Of a stretch of 64,000 bases of DNA, positions 25,236 through 37,309 are shown piece by piece (the stretch's first letter is position 1; each line of letters begins with the position of its first letter). The translations under genes and the position numbers were made by a program. The notes below the pieces were generated by a model. That model was not told the origin of the DNA. It ran no database searches and saw only the letters and a program-made list of their open reading frames with translations. The DNA comes from Tachypleus tridentatus (taxonomy: Eukaryota > Arthropoda > Merostomata > Xiphosura > Limulidae): assembly GCF_004210375.1 (NCBI RefSeq), contig NC_134831.1:42442035-42506034 (forward strand), given 5' to 3'.

Positions 25236-26858
25236 AGAAAAACTCAAGCATTCACTTATATTATGAATGTTTTACACTTTTCGCCACTGAGTAACTTTTG
25301 TTGATATCTCCCTCCACTCCAATCGTCCCTCTTGGACAAAGAGGTCTGCTGGCTTAAAACAATAGAAACCGGTTTCGATAACCGTGGCGAGTAAAGGGCA
25401 GATAGGCCTTTTTGCTTAACTAGAAACACTCTATCCGTTATTGGCCATCTGCTTTTGGATTAGAATTCCGAAGGCTCACTGTTTGTTACCCGCTGATGGA
25501 AACATGAGTTTTTCACTTTTTGGGACGTTGGCGATTTATAAGCGATGTAGGTCAAGGTGTCTTCCACACAGTTTATCAGTTTAGAATCATGAACGACTAG
25601 GGTACGTAGGTGGATCTTCGTTTTGTGGGAAATAAATCTTCCATTATTACTGCTAATATGTGATTGGTTTCTTTCCATTACTGTTCCTCCAGTGGTCCAA
25701 AGTTAAGATTAAAGACTAAAAAAATTCTGATCCCTGAAATGGAACAGCAGAAAAAGTGCAATGTTTCGTCTGAGGGCTTATGACACCAAATATCTAGTTC
25801 CGATACTGGCGGCACAAATAAACCATTACATAATTTTACACTTTTTCTCATTTTCTCAGTGGCAAGAGGTACATCTGTAACCACCGTTGTTTACTGCTAA
25901 ATTTTATGTGTAAGGTTAAGCCTAATATCATTAAATGTTTTAGCGACACAGAACAAACTAGAAAATGATTATTATTTTGTTACTCAGTGAACATATAATT
26001 TTTTATGTGAATAACGTCTACGAAAAACACGTGAGGGGTTAATAGTTCAAGACCTAACTCTCTAAATACAGTCACTGTAGGATTAAAATTATTACATTGT
26101 AAGGATCAAATAGATCATTACCGACTAAACACGTGTTTAAAACCACGCTGCACCTGGTTTGACCACGTGCTTTAAGAACATTCTGTTCGTGTTGTAATCA
26201 GCTATTAATCAGTGGAACGTTCCTTAGACATCAACGAAAAAAATAATAAAACTCAGCAGGATGCTGATTAGAGCTCCCTAACACAAGCGTGGGCGAGTGA
26301 AACAGGTGTATAGTTGTTTAGATTTAGCTCACTTACTGCGTTTTATATGGGCTAATATTCTGTGAGAGGAATGAGGGACATACGACTCACAAAAGGGAAA
26401 GACTGAAGCGAAATATTATAGTTTATCGCACACAAAAAGAAAAGCAGTTTAGACGCCAACTGATAGACCTGTGTACACACACAAAAACAACTGCTAAACC
26501 GAACAAAATACCTTAAAAAGCTCCTTGTTTTGAAAATAATGTCTTCCATGTAAAATGTCAAGAAAAAAGATTTAAAATAATAATTAAAAGGTTTGAAACA
26601 ACAGTTACCTTGATTACATTATTTTTTTGCTTGAAATCAAGCACAGAGCTGTCTGTGTTCTGCTCACCATGGATATCGAAACCTGGTTTTTAGCACTGAA
26701 AGTCCGCTAAGAATAGGATGCTAATTAAAATTAACGTTTCTCTCAATTTAGAAATGTTAGAATGAATACCGTGACCAACTGATTAGTATGCCCAAACGTT
26801 AGCTGTGAGTATTATTGGGCAGATGCCTTCCCCTATAGTGAGTTTGCCCTTTCAAAAT
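25236..26858. other. no gene seen; one small SINE tail
   Basis: No exon supported. Around 25385-25428, 'gtaaagggcagataggcc' and 'ttgcttaactagaaacac' resemble the tail of SINE family C (compare 36433). Open frames at 25460-25884 and 26352-26561 on the minus strand have no domain. Confidence 0.5.
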
Positions 26859-27137
26859 CGGCCCGGCATGACCAGGTGGGTTGAGGCTTTCGACTCGTAA
26901 TCTGAGGGTCGCGGTTTTGAATCCGCGTCGCACCAAACATGCTCGCCCTTTCAGCTGTGGGAGCATTATAATGTGAAGGTCAATCCTACTATTCGTTGGT
27001 AAAAGAGTAGTCCAAGAGTTGGAGGTGGGTGGTGATGACTAGCTGCCTTCCCTATAGTCTTACACTGCTAAATTAGGGACGACTAGCACATATAGCCCTC
27101 GTGTAGATTTGCGCAAAATTAAAAAAACAAACAAACA
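26859..27137 (+). mobile_element. tRNA-derived SINE (family A) with 9-bp target duplication
   Basis: Complete copy from 'cggcccggcatgaccagg' to 'aaaacaaacaaaca'. Target duplicates 'tttcaaaat' lie at 26850-26858 and 27138-27146. Body features include 'actcgtaatctgagggtcgc' and 'gaccctatt'-like variants. Confidence 0.93.
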
Positions 27138-27474
27138 TTTCAAAATTAGACAATATGTCTAGCTTTGTGCGAATATGAAAACAAAACTATTTCGATGCTT
27201 TATCAGCCTACAATTGGCGATGGGCACTGTTGGCTAGCGCCCCGATCCTTTCCTTTAGTTCAACAGCTCAAATTATGCGAAATCTATGCTCAGGTAGGCT
27301 ATGTATTGCTTTGAGTAAAATTATGAACACGCACAAAAAAAAATGTGTAATTTTATTCATTTTCCATAAGTTAAATATATTTTAAGCTGTAAACCATTTA
27401 ACGATATATTTTTTAGACTAATAAAGCTATATCTAAACCTTTTTTAACATAATTAAATAACAGCTATTATTCAT

Positions 27475-27722
27475 CCTCGACTCGTAATCTGAGGGTCGCG
27501 GGTTCGTATCCCCGTCACACCAAACATGCTCGCCCTTTCAACCGTGGGGGCGTTATATTGTGACGGTCTTTTTACCAAAATTGTTTGGTAAAAAGAGTAG
27601 CCTAAGAGTTGACGGTGGCTGGTGATGACTAGCTGCCTTTTCTCTAGTCTTACACTGCTAAATTAGGGGCGACTAGCCCAGATAGCCCTCGAGTAGCTTT
27701 GTGCCAAATTCAAAACAAACAA
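27475..27722 (+). mobile_element. tRNA-derived SINE (family A), head truncated
   Basis: Begins at 'cctcgactcgtaatctgagg', keeps box B ('gggttcgtatcc') and the whole body, and ends 'aaaacaaacaaa'. The 'tttttaccaaaattgtttgg' around 27568 is a local insertion or repeat in the body. Confidence 0.9.
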
Positions 27723-27782
27723 AGAAGCTAGCGCAGATAGCCCTTGTGTAGCATTGGACGAAACTCAAAACAAACAAATAAA
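27723..27782 (+). mobile_element. extra SINE 3' tail
   Basis: 'gctagcgcagatagcccttg', 'tgtagcattggacgaa' and 'aaaacaaacaaataaac' repeat the last 60 bases of family A directly behind the previous copy. This suggests a second truncated insertion or a partial tandem duplication. Confidence 0.8.
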
Positions 27783-28839
27783 CTGAAAAGCTAAGATACG
27801 AAAAAAAAAGACAATTTTATTTAGTTTTGCAAGCAGAAGTGATATTGAGATCTTCGCCAAACTTTTGTTATAAAATGGTCGAGAAAAGTGAAATTTGAGT
27901 CGATATAAGAGTGGCGAAAGGTAATCAGGTGACGTGAGACAAGTAAACACCAGGAATGACATTGTCAGTAGCACTCCAACTGTTACGTCTGTTCTGATGA
28001 CCTGAATATCTATGGCTTACGTCTAGTTAGTCATAAGATTAAGTCTAGATAAAACTTGCGCACGTGTAAGTGCTTATTATTTCATTATAACAGAGAATTA
28101 GACCTTTTACACGTGACAGTATAAAATCATCATGGAGGTCTAAAACTGAGACAAAAGAAGAGGGGTGTACAGTGTTTGATAATCATGGTCAATTTAGCTT
28201 GGTAAAATCGATTATGGGTGAGTCATAAAACTTGCGTGTTTTTTTTTTTTTCTCAATGCTTGGGTAGCATCCACCTCCCCCCTGATGGAGTTAAGTAAAA
28301 CAAATACAAGAGTTGACAAAATGGAACTATTTCAATTTTATGGAGACAAGCACTTTCTATAATTGATGAGGAAAAGCATAGCATTGTACAACTACGACCA
28401 TTTAAATAACTTAATTAACTGAATCTTATTGAAGACAACTTAAAATCCTAAATTATTCACTAGTTCAACCCAGGAACAAAGGTCAAATAGATGTTGAGAA
28501 ACTAAAATGACGAACCACGTGCAAAATATAATATAATAACTGTTTCGATTTCTATATAGGTGAAAATGGACGTAAATTAAACATATGAAAAAAATCACAA
28601 AAAAACACGAAAACTCTTCCCGCCAGCAATCTAATCAGAAAACACTTTCAGAATAGAATGTAACTGTATTAAAACACGAACGCAATAAAAACAAAAAGGA
28701 AAATGGCCGAAGTTTTGCTAATTAAAAGCCATGATTTCAGAATCAATAAATACCAATAACATCTACTTATTTTCTTCTTCTGCAAACTGTTCATCTAATC
28801 ACATATTTGGTACAAATAACCAGGTCCCTCATATCCCTC

Positions 28840-29144
28840 CACAGTTTGAGCCGTTTAACTTTAAATTATCTCAACACAGTTTGAGTTGTCTAGTTTCCAA
28901 CTACCTCATCACAGTTTGAGTCGTTTACCTTCTTAGTACATCAACACAATTTGAGTGGTCTAGTTTCCAACTGCTTCAATACAGTTTGAGTCGTTTAGCA
29001 TCCAACTACTTTAACACAGTTTGAGTGGTCTAGTTTCCAATTACCTCAACACTGTTTCAGTTGTTTAGTTTCTAACTACTTCAACACGGTTTGAGTCATT
29101 CAGCTTCCAACTACTTCAACACAGTTAGACTCGTTTAGCTTACA
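28840..29144 (+). repeat. 35-bp minisatellite, about 8.7 copies
   Basis: Units follow 'cagtttgagtcgtttagc' plus 'ttccaactacttcaaca' with moderate divergence. Variation concentrates in 'gagtcgtttagc' versus 'gagtggtctagt'. The unit is not a multiple of three and no long frame runs through it. Confidence 0.85.
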
Positions 29145-29424
29145 AGTACGTGGTCAAAGCTTAACTCGTTGACACCAGCCAAGATAGACTTAATGTTACT
29201 GTAACCTTGTTCACCTTCTTAATTTATCTATACAAGTGGGTACATCGAAGCAAAAGAATAAAGAAACACTAAACATTTTGAAAACAGTTTTTCGAGCTTT
29301 TATTTTTAAAAACATATTAAAAAATGCGTTATTGTTGTTGTTTGTTTCGAAATTTTACCAAAACAAAGGTAAGAAACAATTATAAATTTTGACAGGGAAG
29401 GAGTGATCTTCAGCTAAGACAGTT

Positions 29425-29545
29425 TTACTTTTATAGCAAAATGGTTGGCTTTTGGAATGGGTTGCCTTCAGATGTAGTAGATGCAGTAAATTAAAGGGAG
29501 TTTAAGAGAATATTTGATAAATATTTAATTTATAAAGACTGGTTT
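29425..29545 (+). pseudogene. LINE C-terminal relic (CR1/RTE-type tail)
   Basis: The plus-strand frame reads FWNGLPSDVVDAV followed by a stop and then REFKRIFDKYL. This is the signature end of many animal non-LTR retrotransposon reverse-transcriptase ORFs (WN-x-LP-x-x-VV-x-A ... FK-x-x-LDK). Only about 40 residues are recognisable, with one stop. Confidence 0.65.
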
Positions 29546-29719
29546 TGAGTGTTAAATTCTTATTTTAGAGCTTAGTATAGTGGATAGGATGGCCAAGCTT
29601 TACCAACAGGTTCTTTGTTCTCGTTAAATTATATGTATGTATTGCTTAGTGCTCACCTTACATGTATATTAATTAAATCTAATGTATTTATGAATTATTC
29701 ATTGCTTCATTATTTCACA

Positions 29720-29840
29720 TCCCCCACTGGTACAGCGGCAAGTCTACGGATTTACAACGGTGAAATCAGGGGATTCGATTCCCCTTGGTGGACTCAACAG
29801 ACAGCCCAATGTAGCTTTGCTGTATGAAAACACACACATT
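29720..29840 (+). mobile_element. tRNA-derived SINE (family C)
   Basis: Head 'cccccactggtacagcggca' (box A-like), 'gtctacggatttacaacgg', box B 'gattcgattcccc', then 'tggactcaacagacagccca', 'atgtagctttgctgtatg' and an 'aaaacacacaca' tail. The same family is seen complete at 42730-42849 in opposite orientation. Confidence 0.85.
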
Positions 29841-30249
29841 CGTTATTTCACTGTCAGTTAGAGCTTACGTTTCCTTCTACAAAAACTTTTAGATGTCGGT
29901 TAACTAGATTCAAGTGTTTGATATGGCGCAGTAGATATTTAATAAACGTTAAGAGTTGAAAGAAAGAGGCCTAGCTTTAAAAGATGGTCATTGGACTTAT
30001 TTGTGACTACAAAATCAAATCACACTATTGTCACATTTTATTAATCTTTATTTAGGTTTTACACAAACGTGGACGCTTGTAAACAATATCCGGTTCCTTC
30101 AGAACTAAAAATAGTTCTCGCTTTCCTGCCAGATTTTCTCGGCTCATACTTTTAAAAGTTAGAAATTTTTAGTCTTCCGTTTTATGAGAACAGAAATGCA
30201 TGAAAATTCACTACAGCATACTTCGAGTTACTAATAAAGCTTAACAGAA

Positions 30250-30900
30250 ACTTGTTTGCTGTTTAAAGTGTTTTTGTTTTTACTTCAATGCGAAGAGTTC
30301 CTTTAATTTTTAACGCCATCTCAATTTTAGCCTTTTCAACGATGTGGCCATTTTTACACACTGAAATGTCGCATTTGTGAGCACGTGTTGAATAATTGAT
30401 CTGTTGGAAATGCTAGCATTAATTTTTATTATTATTATTGTAGTCTTCGTTAGTCTTCTTGCTGTAAAACCGATGTAATCGCCCTCACACGTCGTGTAAC
30501 TAAATCCATAAACTAAATAACTTCTGTGTTGAAGTCTAATCTCATCTTTATATGGGCAGGTCTTTTTAGTATCATGGAAGATTTGATTGTAGCTTTAGTT
30601 ATAAAAATACTCTTCTTTCAGCCTTGTACTTTTTTGTGTGTGTTAGCAGCAGTTTAAGTGAAATATCTAAACATTTATGTTTTAGGGACGTCAAAAATTC
30701 ATAACTGTAGGACTAGAATGGCGTTGCATCGTATTCTCAATAGTGAGATTAACAAATCGTCTTGGAAAACAATTAATTTTCGACTTACACCATTTTTATA
30801 AGAAAATCCCAGACGTATTGTTTACTCTATGAACAAGGCCTCCAAAGATATTTGTTAGGTTTTTGAAATGGTACAATTCTTTCAGAGTTTGAGGATAGTA
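30250..30900 (-). pseudogene. Penelope-like element relic with GIY-YIG domain
   Basis: On the minus strand a frame gives YLVYGFSYTTCEGDYIGFTA followed by RRL, then (near 30390) SIIQHVLTNATFQC and EKAKIEMALKIKGTL. That order (CxxC-like pair, DYIGxTxR, SxxxxH, E near the end, ALxIK) is the GIY-YIG nuclease of Penelope-like retroelements. Frameshifts separate the pieces, and further upstream (30600-30900) only degraded linker sequence is seen. No 3' hammerhead was found. Confidence 0.65.
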
Positions 30901-30942
30901 GGAATATTTGTGGTAAACCCCAAAGTCAAATATTCTATTATA

Positions 30943-31174
30943 CAGGGTGGCCCATAAGTCCCATATATATCTTATATATCCAGTGTATCTGTGTGCTGTC
31001 CCTCATTCTCGCTGCATAATATTATGCGACGCCATGTTCTGTGAGATATTTTCCTCAACATGGGCTTACATCGGCCATATTTCTCTGAAAAAAAAAGAAA
31101 CAAATTTATAATACATGCGTAATTGAATATAACATAATAACATATGGATGGGTAGGGACTTACGGGCCACCCTG
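30943..31174. mobile_element. mariner-type MITE
   Basis: A 232-bp element bounded by inverted ends 'cagggtggcccataagtccc' (30943-30962) and 'gggacttacgggccaccctg' (31155-31174), with TA on both sides (30941-30942, 31175-31176). The ends are typical of mariner elements in wording and TA target. There is no coding capacity. An internal perfect palindrome 'gcataatattatgc' lies at about 31014-31027. Confidence 0.92.
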
Positions 31175-32645
31175 TACATCATGGTGCTCATTAAAGGTAA
31201 CGCAGGTAAAATTTACGTTTAAATTAATCTAATTGACAAATTACACCAGTTCTTGTTATTGTTTGAACACCACAAAAATGCCACGACGTTTGTAAACCAG
31301 TGGAACACAGTCATTCATTTAAATCAAATAAATACATTAGTCATGATTGGATCCAGGCTCGAATCCATGTTAACGCTGTTTGTTTTCACATGAGAGTGAA
31401 TATTAAACTGAATGTTTCTTTAGCAGCAACAACCTCCACCAATCTTTGGTTTATTTAACCTCGATGTTTTTTTCTAAACATTGAACCAATAGTCTTATTT
31501 TGTTTAACATTTATAACCAAAGGGTCAGTATAGAAAAATCAATGCTATCGTAAGCCTAGTATCAGTTACTTCATCAGAAAATCAAAACTATCTTTTAAGG
31601 TGTGACTGTTATAAGTAAAATCACTTAGGAAAAGACACTTTGGACTAGAAACGATAGTTCGAGTAGGACAATTTATGATAACCCATACACACAACCTGAA
31701 TCAGAACATACAATGCCAAAACCAACTGGTCCAATATCGTTATAGGTTCTATCATGAATAACACTACGTAACAAAATTTTCACTTTTTATTGTTCCTTGG
31801 CAGAAAGTTACTTCCCAATTGCTTATGCCTAAAGTAAATGGTAAATACCTATTTTTCTCTTCAAACTTTGCTTTTGTGACCTGGGAGCGTATAACGAAAA
31901 CATGATGGGAGACTATATTTGGAGGCCGATACGTGAAAGTGATTTACATTACAGTCGCAAATGTTGAAAAACTACTCACTTCTAAACATTTTGTTCGTTT
32001 TTGTATTACTTTAGGATAAATACATGTAAATCTTGGTTTATATGTTGTTTTATTCAGATCTTATGTAAATGAAAATGTGCAAATTTGCCCATTTTTATAT
32101 AGAAAATAGGTTAATTTCTAAATTTCATTATCCAGGTCACAAAAGCAAAGTTTGAAGGGAATAATGGCCATTTTCTGTACTTTTACAACATAAGCAATTA
32201 AGAAATAACACATACTTTCCAGGAACAAAATTTGTGTTACATAATGTAATACTGTAATTCTTTGAGTTAAACAAATAAGTAGTAACCCGTTTTCTCGGGT
32301 AACAAGTGGATTGATGGTCATAACAGAGAATTTAGTAGCGTTACTATAACGTATTTGATCCATATTCACGACTATTCACGTATTTTTCAGCGCGTAATCA
32401 GGAACTGTAGCGTAGTGTCTAAAAATATGTTTAATATTGAAGTACATATAATGAGATGCTATTACGGATTTAAGAGATTCTTCTAATATTGACAAAACTC
32501 TGAACCTTTATTTATCTCTCCTTTACTATGAATTTAGAAATATCTAAAATTATGTTTTATTGTGACCGACGTTTCAAGAAACTGCGTTACGTTTGGTAAG
32601 TAAGACCTCGCTTAGCGACGAAGAATAGGAAGCACTTCAATCATA
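31175..32645. other. no gene; contains a long inverted repeat
   Basis: No supported exon. Two arms of about 100-120 bp, 31767-31888 and 32131-32255, are diverged reverse complements (both contain 'cttcaaactttgcttttgtgacc' in opposite senses). The minus-strand frame 32118-32369 lies largely inside one arm and has no recognisable domain. Confidence 0.6.
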
Positions 32646-32647
32646 TA

Positions 32648-35031
32648 CAGTCGTATCTCGGTTCTCGAACTTAATCCGTTCCAGAAGGCTGTTCAAAACC
32701 GAATCAATTTTTCCCATAAGAAATACTGTAAATTTAATTAATCCGTTACAGACCTCCAAAAATTACGCATTATCAAGCATTTTAAGTAAAAATATTGCTT
32801 ATTTATACCTGTATAATAATACTTACATGTATAAAGTCAACCACAAAAACTATAAACACAATAAAAAACAATAAATGAAAATTTAACTGCACTTTACCTG
32901 TGCTGAGGAGAGCTGATGGCGTAAGTGAAAGGTGGTGAGGAACGTGGAGAGTAGGATGGTTATTATTGTTTAGAAGGGGAGTCACCTTCCATAAAAACGT
33001 CAGGTTACTCTCCTTCTGGGGTTCTATTTTCTGTCTCTTTGCACCGCTACTACCTGCTTGAGACTCACTGGACCTATTTCTCACTAAAAAGTTGTCTAAT
33101 GTGGTTTGTTTCTGTCTGCATTTTCAAATTTTTCTGAAGTAAGACATGACATTGTCATTGAAACGGTTTATGCTGCAGTTTGCTACAGCTTTGTCAGGAT
33201 GTAATTTTTCCATAAAACTTTGTAACTCTTCCCATTTTCCACACATTTCCTTGATTAGTGAACCAGGAACATCCTCTCTTCCTTCCTCATCTGAAGACAT
33301 TTCCTCAGTTGCCTTCTGTTGCTGCTCCTTATGAAGGTCTTGGAGTTCTTCCGTGGTGAGCTCAGTGTTGTGGTCTTTCAGTAACTCCTCCACATCATCA
33401 CCACTCACATTCAAGCCCATACACTTGCCTAGTGAGACAATATCCTTGATAATAAATAGGCTCAGTCTCAAAGCCTTCAAAGTCTCTATCTGCTACTGAG
33501 TCTGCCCACAATTTCTTCCAGGCTGAGTTCATGGTCCTCAAAGACACTTCCCTCCACGCTTTGTCTATGATCCTCAAGCAATGGAGGATATTAAAGTGAT
33601 TTTTCCAGAACTCTCTTAGGTTAACTCTGTGTCATAGGTCACTTCAAAGCACCTTTGAAACAGTGCTTTGGTGTAGAGTTTCTTCAAGTTTGATATGACC
33701 TGCTGATCCATGGAATGAATTAGAGGAGTCGTGTTAGGGGGCAAGATCTTCACCGTAATGAAACTGTACTCCTCCACCAACCCGTCCTCCAAGCCTGGTG
33801 GGTGAGCAGGTGCATTGTCCATCACAAGAAGGGCCTTGAGTAGCAACTGTTTTTCCGTGAGGTAATTCTTTACACTTGGGGCAAACACTTCATTCACCAC
33901 TCCATAAAAAATTGCCTGGTTACCCTTGCTTTACTATTAGCCCTCCACATGACATTTAGTTTACTTTTCAGGACATTATTTTTCTTAAAAACCCTCGAGT
34001 TCTCAGAATGGTACACAAGCAAAGGCTTAAGTTTTAAGTCCCCACTTGCATTACTACATAACAATAGAGTTAGCCTGTCCTTCATTGGCTTGTGCCCTAG
34101 CAGTGACTTTTCTTTGGTGATGTAGGTCCTCTTTGACATTTTCTCCCAAAAGAGGCCTGTCTCATCACAGCTGAACACTTGTTGGGAAATAAAACCCTCA
34201 GCTTCTACATAGTCCTTAAATTCCCTAACAAATTTATCAGCAGCGTCTTTGTTAGAACTGGCACCCTTCCCATGTTTCACCACACTATGTATGCCACTTC
34301 TCTTCTTAAATTTTTCAAACCACCCCCTACTAGCCTTAAAGACATCACTTGTTTCAGCACTCGTTCCAGGGGTGTTTTTCAGGAGGTCAGTATGCAACTG
34401 TTTTGCTTTCTCACAGTTGATGGTCTCAGAAATGCTATCACCAGCTAACTGTTTTTCGTTTACCCAAATCAACAACAGTTTTTTCTACCTCTTTCATTGT
34501 TTGTGATCTTTGTTTCGTAAGCACTGTCACTTTTTTGCGACATCGGCTTCTTTGATGACCTCTTTATTTTTCAGTATGGTGCAGACTGTAGACTTTGCCA
34601 TACTAAACTGGTTAGACACCCGAACATCACTCTCATACTTCGCTATCAGATCTTTTTTCACTTCTATTGTGGCTCTAACAACTTTTCTTTTTGGTTTGCT
34701 GCTTTCATTATCCTTCTTTGACCCCATGGTGGCTTATTTAATCAGAATATTTAGAAAAAAAAGAAAACGAAAACGTTCTCAGCAGGTTTTAGCGGGGGTG
34801 CGGACTGAGCGACAGGTGTGGGTAAAATGTTTTGGATAAGCTTGGCGTGGGCCGAAAATGGTCGAAGGGTCGTTCGAGTCATCAGTCGGGTTATTTCGGG
34901 GATTCGGGCCACGACAGCTTGGTTCGGGACCCGAGTTTATGTTCGACAACCGAGACATTTTTTTCTCAAACAATATGTTCGAAAACCGAATTGTTCGAGA
35001 AGGGAGTCGTTCAAGAACCGAGGTACCACTG
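32648..35031 (-). mobile_element. Tigger (pogo superfamily) transposon, full length
   Basis: A 2384-bp element with TA target duplicates (32646-32647, 35032-35033). Its ends are 'cagtcgtatctcggttctcg' on the left and, read inward on the minus strand, 'cagtggtacctcggttcttg' on the right; similarity extends inward to 'cgaac...aattcggttttcgaac'. These ends are the classic Tigger wording. The transposase is on the minus strand and broken into several frames. Confidence 0.95.
32985..34727 (-). pseudogene. Tigger transposase, broken
   Basis: Minus-strand pieces in order: an N-terminal helix-turn-helix starting MGSKKDNESSKPKRK (34727-34527); the second CENP-B-type DNA-binding part with GWFEKFKKRSGI, then FSCDETGLFW holding the first catalytic Asp (34475-33894); LLVMDNAPAHP with the second Asp and LPPNTTPLIHSMDQQV with the third (33900-33616); and an acidic C-terminal tail (33480-33124, then 33084-32985). 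All three Asp are present, but frame changes near 34500, 33900, 33620 and 33490 break the ORF. It is related to human CENP-B and Tigger proteins by family; here it is not functional. Confidence 0.92.
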
Positions 35032-35916
35032 TATAGGTTATTTAGATTTATGCGCGAGAGAAGGTCAAGGCAATACGTTAACCTAAATCATTCACAGCTT
35101 TGTTCTTTGTTCAGAGCAAATAAATGTAATAAAAATTATTTACCTGTTTAGTGAGGAACGTACTGAACCGAATAATTAATTAAAAATACAGTAACAATAA
35201 CTTTTACGGTTGGCAAGTTTCAATTTTAATAATTACAGTGTTTCGATACGTAGAATTGAGTCATCCTCATGTATCGATACTACGGATTTAAACGTTATAA
35301 TTATTAAAATTACAACCTGTCTACCGTAACAGATTCAGTTACTGCATTTTTAACCAATTAAAGGATATGTAATCATTTATTTTTTAAAAAAAGAATATAA
35401 TTATTTACTAAGAATTCCACCACACTTTCTAGTTTCAAGTACTTCGCCATTATGGTGATAATTTGCCTGTATATTATCCTATAACACTAACATGAAACAA
35501 CACTATATGCAGCATGCACAAATTTAAAACACTTTATTAAATATCTTCAATTTGAGCATCACTTTATATAATATTCGGGCTACATGACCAGGTCAGAGAC
35601 CTAAAGGCTCAGACGGAGCCATCGCTAATTTCGAACTTTGAGCTGAGAGATAAAAACCGGTAACTAGTAACTAGCACGAGTGGAATTTACTTTAAAATTT
35701 ATTATAATTCTAAAGACGAAATTTTAGAGCGTGTTCAACAGCACATCGAGGCTTGAACGTTAGGCCTTTAGATACTCATTCATTACCTGCACCACTAAAT
35801 CACGCCTGATCCTAAGAGTTCAGCCAAAGTTTAACAATTCTATATAATATAGATATAAGACGGAACTTTCATTTCTGTCTCAAATCTTTTCAATCAGTTT
35901 TTAGCTTAAATTGATT

Positions 35917-36180
35917 TGTTTTGAATTGCGCGCAAAGTTATATGCGGACTATCTGCACTAGATGCCCCTAATTTAGCAGTTTAAGACTAGATGGAAGACA
36001 GCTAATCATTATCTCCCACCGCCAACTCTTAGGATACTATTTTAATAACAAATAGTGGGACTGAGGTTACATTATAACGTTCTCATGACTAAAAGTGAGA
36101 GCATTTTTGATGTGACGGGAATTCGAACCCGCAACCCACAGATTGCAAGTCGAGCGTCCTAACCATCTGACCATGTCAGA
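35917..36180 (-). mobile_element. tRNA-derived SINE (family A), old copy
   Basis: On the minus strand: head with 'gtcagatggttaggac', 'cgacttgcaatctgtggg', box B 'gggttcgaattcc', body and a 'aattcaaaacaaa' tail. Many substitutions are present (for example 'tattttaataacaaatag'). Confidence 0.88.
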
Positions 36181-36432
36181 TCTAGTCGGCATTAATTAGT
36201 TATTTTCTGAATATTGTTATACTGATTTATTTATCTAATGATACGTTTTTACAAACTAACTTAGCTCTTTTGTGAATTAGCTAGTTATTTCAATACTGTT
36301 CTGAATGTTTACTAATTATCCTAAAACAATCTCATGTATTAGAAACGTGCCTTCTGAACATTCTTATAGCGAAAGGAGTGTTTATGGTTTCCATTTCAAA
36401 GCAATCAGTTTGCGACTTCACAACGCTAGAAA

Positions 36433-36495
36433 CAGGGTGGGCAGAGAACAGATAGCCCATTGTGTAGCTTTGTGCTTAACTACAAAGAAACAAAA
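36433..36495 (+). mobile_element. SINE (family C) 3' tail
   Basis: 'gggcagagaacagatagccc', 'attgtgtagctttgtgctt' and 'aactacaaagaaacaaa' match the tail layout of family C. The head is missing. Confidence 0.6.
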
Positions 36496-36819
36496 AAACC
36501 AGTAGAGGGAACCATAAAGTTACAATTATGTTTTTTTTTCCGTATATCAACTAATTTAAAAAAAATCAGATTAGGAGTTAAAAATAGAGATTTTGATACA
36601 CAAGTCACCTCTGCTTTCTTATTTTTGTGACAGAACTTATATCTAATTACTCAAATTAATTGAGCTTGTTTGAAACAGGTGACAGGCACAGTTACCTACA
36701 TGAATTAAAATTCTGTTCTCTGAATGCATTTGTTTCATCAGATGTTGTTTCTGAGTTCATTACTTGATCTGTCACACATTACACAAACACTATTATAGTT
36801 GAAGCCTTGAGACATTGTT

Positions 36820-37180
36820 TGAAAGTTTGATATCATACAAAGACTGAGAGATTTAGGGATGTGGCAAACATTCTGAATCGTTCAGTTGTAAGGGGAAAGG
36901 ATGAGTGTCTTTGAAAGTTTCGTATAGCTCGACTATGAGTCAATAGAAAAACTCCTGTTATTTTATGACAGTCCAGAACTAGGGCACGTTATCATGAGAT
37001 GATCTCTAATAGAAGCAACTAGATGTCCGGACAATGTGCAACGTCTGTGAAAAAGACTCAAGCTAGCAGGTAGGACGCGATGAGGTGAAAACAAAACGTA
37101 TTTGACTCTTGAAAAACAAGTACTACCAGTATTTGGCAGCGATCACAAAGAAAGTTTCTAAATGCTTGACAGATTGTAAA
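36820..37180 (+). pseudogene. possible Tc1-like transposase relic, strongly decayed
   Basis: Fragments in successive frames resemble the N-terminal half of a Tc1 transposase: an LRDLG...VANILNRSVV helix-turn-helix-like stretch near 36850, then an NVQRL-x-KRLKLAGRT block with a YLTLEK piece near 37040-37110. Stops are frequent and no inverted ends were found. This is a weak call based on pattern order only. Confidence 0.4.
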
Positions 37181-37309
37181 AGATTTTCCTCCATTGAACT
37201 TATGCTTTTTTGGTTTTACCAGATTTTTTGGTAAAGTAGAAACTTACAGGAGTACTGCTAAAATAAACGAGATCAGTGTGTAGTTCGATGTTTCTTCCTA
37301 CGGGAAGCT

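Noticed and set aside
34510-35151. Several plus-strand ORFs of 70-109 codons
   Set aside because: They are antisense shadows of the Tigger transposase and its inverted end.
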